Source: Diadema setosum
Lineage: Eukaryota > Echinodermata > Echinoidea > Diadematoida > Diadematidae
DNA: 64,000 nucleotides
NCBI RefSeq assembly: GCF_964275005.1
Contig: NC_092696.1
Coordinates: 28,152,953 to 28,216,952, forward strand
Reading direction: 5' to 3'
Part shown: positions 60,101 through 64,000 of the stretch, in pieces
Layout of the letters: each line of letters opens with the position of its first letter
Numbering within the stretch: position 1 is the stretch's first letter
The notes under the pieces: model-generated
Told to the model about the DNA's origin: nothing
Databases searched by the model: none
Seen by the model: the letters and a program-made list of their open reading frames with translations, nothing else
Translations under genes and position numbers: made by a program

Positions 60101-62127
60101 AAATCAAGTCAATTGTCATTTAATACCTTCCTCTGTTATGACATTATTAATATATTCGAATTTACATTTACATGAAGGTCTTCCAGCGCAGGCAAGATGG
60201 CACAGTCGATTTCTATCGGGGCTGGTGTGACTACAAACACGGGTTTGGCAACATGTCTTCCGAGTTCTGGCTTGGCAACGACAAGATCCACCGCCTGACC
60301 TCCGGGGCCAGCTTTCAGCTTCGAGTGGACTTGGCCGACTTCGACGACGAGACACGCTTTGCGATGTACGATACTTTCAGCGTCGCCGACGAGTCATCGG
60401 ACTATCTCCTGACTGTCTCTGGTTACAGTGGAAACGCGGGTACTATTTTTGGAATTAAAGACATTATTTACCACTTGCAGATGAAACAAAACCCCATATT
60501 TAATGCTTTAAAGTAGTTCTAAAATATGAGTTAGGGATAGAAACAACCAGTGCAAAATTTTGAATCAGTATAATCAATGTCAAGTATTGTCAATCACGCA
60601 AAATGTGACCAATAGTTTTATAATATATAAAAAATGTTCCTAGACTAAACCGTCTGCAGTTATGGCTTAGTGAGAAAAGTAGGGATATCTCCCTATATTT
60701 TAGGTTTTATTGCAAAGGTTATAATGACTATAATGGCAGGATATTTTAAGATATAACTGATCTACACTAATGCATCAAATGTGATATCTTGAACTTTTTT
60801 TTTTCAATTAAATCACTGCTCCAGTAATAACTTGGTAAACAATAACTTTAAAGGTGTTTTTCAAAGACAACTACTAGTAAACTGAATAATAACTAGTTAG
60901 GCTGCAGAATGTATTTGACGTCCAGTAACATCCTGTATTCATAATTTTATTTTTTTTTTTTGCGTGTTCCATGGTGAGATAGAATACCGCCTCGAAGAAA
61001 TCCTTCAAGATTCCTATATTATTGTGCATAATCATGTGCGATTTATGTCAAAAGTTTATTGTATTAAATTCATTAATGTCATGAATGTGTCATGACATCA
61101 AACATTTGAAATAAGCGAATAAATCATGATATTGTAGTAATTCGCTTTTCCCAATGATTTAGAATATGTTCATGTACGCAATGAAGCAGATCCCCTGCTC
61201 TAAGAGGATCAGATAGGAACATTTCCGATCACTGAGCCCTTAAAAATTGTTGTTTTTTGTATTGTTAATCATACATGCGAACAAAAAGTCAAAGTCCTTG
61301 ATTTTGTGTCAGGACCTCAAAAAGGTGAACGGGTCAACCAAGTCAATCTTGAGCTTTTCATACTTTCTGAAAGAGTTATTCTTCGTCTACATTTCTGTCC
61401 AGTTTGGGGTCATAAAACGAATTGAAAAGTGTGTTTTTAGCAGTTCTTCTACAACCCCTTTTTTTGTAGAGTAGTGCGATTAGGTAGGGTTTTAGAGGTC
61501 CCGTTTCATTTCTTTAAAATTCTTTGCACATCCTTCACTTTCAACTCGAATAGCTTTTGAATAAAGAGTGCTACTACCTTGAAAGTTAGCATTTATTATG
61601 GACAGAATTATATATTTAAGTCAAAACTGTATGTGTCCGTGTGCGGGAGGGGGAGGGGGTATAGGCCCGCGATGAATATATAAAAACACCAATCGTGGGA
61701 TAGAACATGAATCGCAGATCTTGATAAATATGTACTGTACATGACATGCATGAAGTGTAATCTTAACTCACACAACCGGCATGACGGGCAAATGTGGCCA
61801 GCCCTTTGACATTGTTTGAGAGACTAAAGTTGGTGTCGGCAAATTTTTAGTCAATTATGACCTCGTTGCGTCTTGTATTCTCCAGGAGACAGCCTATCTG
61901 GTCATTCGAATCGTCTGTTCGCCACCAAAGACCATGACTCGGATTCGGACTGTGCCGTCGATTTCCATGGGGCGTGGTGGTACGAGGAATGCCACTACTC
62001 CAACCTCAACGGCAACTATCTGGGCGGACAGACGGCCGAATATGCCACGGGCGTCGTGTGGGCAGACTGGCGTGGTTACTATTACTCCCTCCGCCAGACC
62101 GAAATGAAGATCCGTCGCCTCACCTAA
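46491..62127 (+). CDS. Secreted fibrinogen-related domain (FReD) protein, lectin-like, seven exons
   Basis: Exons 46491-46604, 49027-49107, 53866-53973, 55744-55882, 58490-58629, 60178-60439 and 61886-62127 join in frame (phases 0,0,0,1,0,1) to 361 residues plus TAA. Residues 1-20 form a signal peptide ([19 protein letters not shown]). Residues 21-101 are a Ser/Thr/Pro-rich linker. Exon 4 (102-148) gives a short amphipathic segment ([20 protein letters not shown]) that could oligomerise. The FReD spans about 154-361: [97 protein letters not shown]. Cys pairs 156/184 and 304/317 and the calcium-site aspartates 297 and 299 are kept. FReD proteins (ficolins, tachylectin-5, FREPs) bind acetylated sugars or microbial surfaces; an innate-immune role is inferred. 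The FReD exons are firm; exons 1-4 are less certain because they rest on splice sites and phase. A polyadenylation signal may be at 62296. Confidence 0.85.
46912..47757. mobile_element. ~845-bp foldback element in lectin intron 1
   Basis: The left arm (about 46912-47200) and right arm (about 47490-47757) are imperfect inverted copies: gggtgttaca / tgtaacacct, then caatagctgaatggtgtaca / tgtacacttttcagctatta, then tgtgtatgggagtgtg / cacactcccatacaca. The centre is about 290 bp. No coding potential. Confidence 0.7.
48343..48473 (+). other. Unassigned exon-like segment
   Basis: An acceptor-like atatttacag, a stop-free frame of 43 codons ([12 protein letters not shown] .. [15 protein letters not shown]) and a donor (cagag|gtaaga). 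Including it would shift the lectin frame (131 nt, not a multiple of three), so it is not part of the model. It could be an alternative exon or a fragment of an unrecognised mobile element. Confidence 0.25.
49765..50152. mobile_element. ~390-bp MITE, copy 1 (tgtacagtactggttgaggt end)
   Basis: Left gactgtacagtactggttga and right ctacacctcgaccagaattgtacac are imperfect inverted ends. The interior has tatttcagccgcttc and tgctttttgacatctcatag, also found in the copies at 50153-50530 and 52600-52971. Confidence 0.55.
50153..50530. mobile_element. Same MITE family, copy 2
   Basis: Starts next to copy 1 and ends agctcaatcctcacctcagt..catccctttaag. It shares taatatctcaaatgtgttaa and aaatttcataaagcggc-type phrases with its neighbours. 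Confidence 0.45.
50958..51125. repeat. (TA)n microsatellite with TGTA interruptions
   Basis: Long alternating TA/TG-TA tract in lectin intron 2; Tyr/Ile repeat frames on both strands are artefacts. Confidence 0.95.
51402..51432 (+). other. G-run cluster, possible G-quadruplex
   Basis: Four or more G runs (a long run, then gtgggtgggggtgggg) within 31 bp. The motif fits the usual G-quadruplex pattern; no function implied. Confidence 0.6.
52600..53765. mobile_element. Same MITE family, copy 3, interrupted by a TTAA-type MITE
   Basis: The left part (ccctttaaagggatagtgta .. tggatatctcagcaatttca) runs to 52971, and the right end (acctcagctcagctgaaact .. atacctttaaac) resumes at 53736 after the insert 52972-53731. 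Confidence 0.6.
52972..53731. mobile_element. 760-bp piggyBac-like MITE, TTAA duplicated
   Basis: TTAA at 52968-52971 and 53732-53735. Ends ccctattttaactgggc and cccagttggaataggg. Same family as 25561-26329, in the opposite orientation, with the hairpins ggggtcaatttgacc at both ends. It lies inside another MITE and ends about 130 bp before the lectin exon at 53866. Confidence 0.85.
54500..54780 (-). pseudogene. Non-LTR retrotransposon reverse-transcriptase C-terminal fragment
   Basis: The minus-strand frame includes [31 protein letters not shown] sequence, matching the conserved region after the RT domain of LINE elements (GDRAF..A.P.LWN.LP). The rest of the element is absent, and the downstream part in that direction is replaced by the gtgcaaatttgaacc-type repeat. 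Confidence 0.7.
56092..57292. mobile_element. Element with arrays of inverted ACCAAAATGTGCC units
   Basis: Two blocks, 56098-56310 and 57124-57288, each hold about eight copies of accaaaatgtgc or its complement in alternating orientation, many preceded by gtta or followed by cgtaac. Between them is GC-rich sequence including a separate MITE (56588-57041) and two copies of ggccgcatacggggactgcg (about 56349 and 56854). The block arrangement suggests the subterminal repeats of one transposon. No transposase recognised. Confidence 0.65.
56588..57041. mobile_element. 454-bp MITE nested in 56092-57292
   Basis: Ends ggccttgtcacacctttccg and cggaaaggtgtgacacggcc, extended by ggcaagctacgcgg inverted, with TTTA on both sides (56584-56587 and 57042-57045); a TTA core would fit a Harbinger-like target. 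The interior is GC-rich; an open frame crossing it has no family resemblance. Confidence 0.75.
57632..58484 (-). pseudogene. LINE 3' end: RT C-terminus, 3' UTR and A/T-rich tail
   Basis: On the minus strand from about 58440: [15 protein letters not shown] then [12 protein letters not shown] and a stop near 58310, typical of the C-terminus of CR1/jockey-type LINE polyproteins. About 670 bp of 3' UTR follows and the copy ends in repeated attgaatt units at about 57640. 5'-truncated, in lectin intron 4, antisense to the gene; its 5' edge is 6-10 bp from the exon acceptor at 58489. Confidence 0.75.
59271..59799. mobile_element. MITE inserted in a MITE of the same family
   Basis: Left termini aggcgttttcacatcagccc at 59271 and 59600, right termini gggctgatgtgaaaacgcct ending at 59709 and 59799, each next to TA. 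The simplest reading is a roughly 110-bp copy (59600-59709) inside a larger one (59271-59799). Interior words gcgcgctaat and tctcgag recur in both. Confidence 0.75.
60440..61885 (+). other. Last lectin intron, no other feature
   Basis: Bounded by donor g|gtacta and acceptor ttctccag. AT-rich, with a T run at 60949-60960; no mobile-element termini recognised. Confidence 0.6.
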
Positions 62128-62140
62128 GTAAAAAAGTTAT

Positions 62141-63010
62141 CTTTTCAATTCCATTCAATTCAAAATGATTTTGTTTCCATACAAAGTAATATACATAACG
62201 CTTGCATGAGTACATAATATTTAAAGGAACTTTGAATCACGTAAGTTTCAACAAAACATAGGTAAAATTATTTCAATAGTATCAACTCTGGTTTGAATAA
62301 ATAAACAAGTAAGCAATGCAATCTTAATTTATAACTCTACATGGAAAAGAGGAATTCACAAGAAAAGCATATCCTGTGTTGTGAATTACTGTAAAAGGTG
62401 AGGGCCTCTTAAGATCCGTCAAGGACTCCATATATAAATTTTGATATCCTAATGTCAGGTAAAATAATCAGAAAAAAAGACTATGACAAGGACCGGAACG
62501 AAAGCAGGGACGGAACAGACAGGAAAAACGTAAGATAGGCATGACAAAGAAAGGGAGTGAAACAAAACAAAACAATGTCTACATTCAGTGATCTGGAAAG
62601 GTCACCAAGGCATGAGGAAGAACTTTGCCTCAAATATCATAGATCTTTATCCAGCAAAAGAGTGAAACCAAAAAAACTAACCATACATTACAGAAATCAT
62701 GTCGTTTAATCAATTCGTAAGAGATACGTAATGTAATGTGTATCATGAATTTAATGACAGAAAATAAAATAATGTGCAAATAAAGTAGAATAGCCAAGAA
62801 CAGCAATGCATAATTTGCGAGGTGGACAGAAATGTAAATACACGTATAACAATGGAAAAGAGCCATCAACTAAAAAGCAGGGCGTGTAAAACGTGGATCA
62901 CTGAAAACATAATAGTTATGTAATTAAATCATCCAAATTTTATTCAAATAGGCCTATAGCTGAATAGCTGTTAAATGTAATGCAGGTGACAAGGACGTCA
63001 TCGTTACAAA
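62141..63010 (-). mobile_element. LINE 3'-UTR-like segment related to 57632-58310
   Basis: Starts with ttcaattccattcaattc (a reverse-strand tail) and shares phrases such as actaaaaagca..acgtggatc with 57870-57895. No RT sequence is left. It follows the lectin stop codon by 14 bp and so may form part of the 3' UTR. Confidence 0.4.
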
Positions 63011-63159
63011 CAGTAATTACTAAAAAGCACATGAAAATATAAATTTTGATGAAATCAAACAATGCTACATCCTGCAGGCACTCATAGACGATAATTGAAA
63101 CGTGTGTATAAATAAATATAAATTTGATCTTGAATGTACCGATTGATCTAGGCTTTTTG

Positions 63160-63505
63160 TTCTTAGTTGTCTCGTCTCTTTACTTGTATTTCTGCTTCTT
63201 CCCTTTCCCCTTTTCCACTTCTTTTTTTCATCCCGCACACTTGTAGTTCAGTTTTCACTTGTTTTTTTTTTTCCTGTGAGGTGCCCACGTTGTACAAGCA
63301 TAGTCTTTTGTGTGGGTACCTCCACTTTTTTTCGCAGAATGTATGTCTGTATGAAAAATGCCTAATTTTGTAATGATTATTGACAAATGTTATTCTTTGC
63401 TATCTATGTATCATTCCTTCAACGCATGTCGAATCTATATTTTTTGTACATTCTGTTGAAAGAAGTGAAAATAAAACCTTGGAATGGAATTGAATTGAAT
63501 ACGTA
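63160..63505 (+). mobile_element. Probable LINE 3' tail
   Basis: T/C-rich sequence ends in gtgaaaataaaaccttggaa followed by tggaattgaattgaat, the A-rich-plus-short-repeat end seen on several LINE families. No coding part recognised. Confidence 0.4.
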
Positions 63506-63756
63506 CAGTAGAAAAATATGGTGACAAAAAAAAACAAAACCTCACACCACATACACAATAGCTTTTCGTTTGTTCATTGTACACATATGAATGCTGCTTG
63601 CCATTAAAAACGTGGTATTATGTATACATAATGATATACACACAAAAAATGTGACATTGTACAAGGAAGAGAGCATAATGACTTTATATAATTATTCAAA
63701 AACGAAGTACGGGAAGATCGAGAACAGAAAAAAGGAGAAGGAGAAGAAAAAAATGT

Positions 63757-63998
63757 GAAGAGTTTGTTCGCAAAAACCGATAAGTCCATTTTTGAAGATT
63801 TTGAAGTACGGTCTCTGTCATAAGGAACAAAATAATACCTTTTAAATGATATATTGGTCACTACATAGGTACAATTTTGAAGTTATGGTCAAAAGAAGCT
63901 AAAATTTTCTTGTTATTCTCTTTATTTTTCTTGACCTTTAATCGCAAATATCTCCGTTTGGCAAATATGGACTTTTCGGTTTTGCGAACAAACTCTTC
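63757..63998. mobile_element. ~240-bp MITE at the window end
   Basis: Ends gaagagtttgttcgcaaaaa and ttttgcgaacaaactcttc are inverted over about 35 bp (extended by ccgataagtcca / tggacttttcgg). The right end falls 2 bp before the window edge, so the target duplication cannot be checked. Confidence 0.8.
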
Positions 63999-64000
63999 AT

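Overview
This is eukaryotic DNA: AT-rich, repeat-dense, with GT-AG introns and animal gene families. The genes (a bilaterian-type MTMR9, a GT31 glycosyltransferase, a secreted fibrinogen-domain lectin) and the dense miniature transposons suggest a marine invertebrate deuterostome, most likely an echinoderm. The taxon is inferred, not proven.

Three protein-coding genes are supported, all on the + strand. (1) 2726-22095: the last eleven coding exons of MTMR9, a catalytically dead myotubularin; the N-terminal PH-GRAM exons lie upstream of the window. (2) 39074-40282: an intact single-exon, type II membrane beta-1,3-glycosyltransferase of family GT31. (3) 46491-62127: a seven-exon gene joining in frame to a 361-residue secreted protein with a signal peptide, a Ser/Thr-rich linker, a short helical segment and a complete C-terminal fibrinogen-related domain. 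The three genes do not form an operon or an obvious pathway; the last two are secretory-pathway proteins.

The rest is mostly mobile DNA. MTMR9 introns carry many elements flanked by TTAA (three size classes, including an approximately 85-bp family with about ten copies), a pogo-like element holding a tandem-repeat element, a MULE-like MITE with a perfect 10-bp target duplication just inside an intron, a tRNA-derived SINE and a repeat loaded with AGGTCA direct repeats. At 28.6-34.8 kb three elements sit inside one another, with roughly 1-kb CpG-rich palindromic arms at the core. The lectin-gene introns hold further nested MITEs, LINE 3' ends and an inverted array of an ACCAAAATGTGCC motif.

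I saw no CRISPR array, functional tRNA or rRNA gene, or complete autonomous transposon. Repeat boundaries are read by eye and approximate unless a target duplication is quoted. Superfamily names rest on terminal repeats and target duplications, not database matches.
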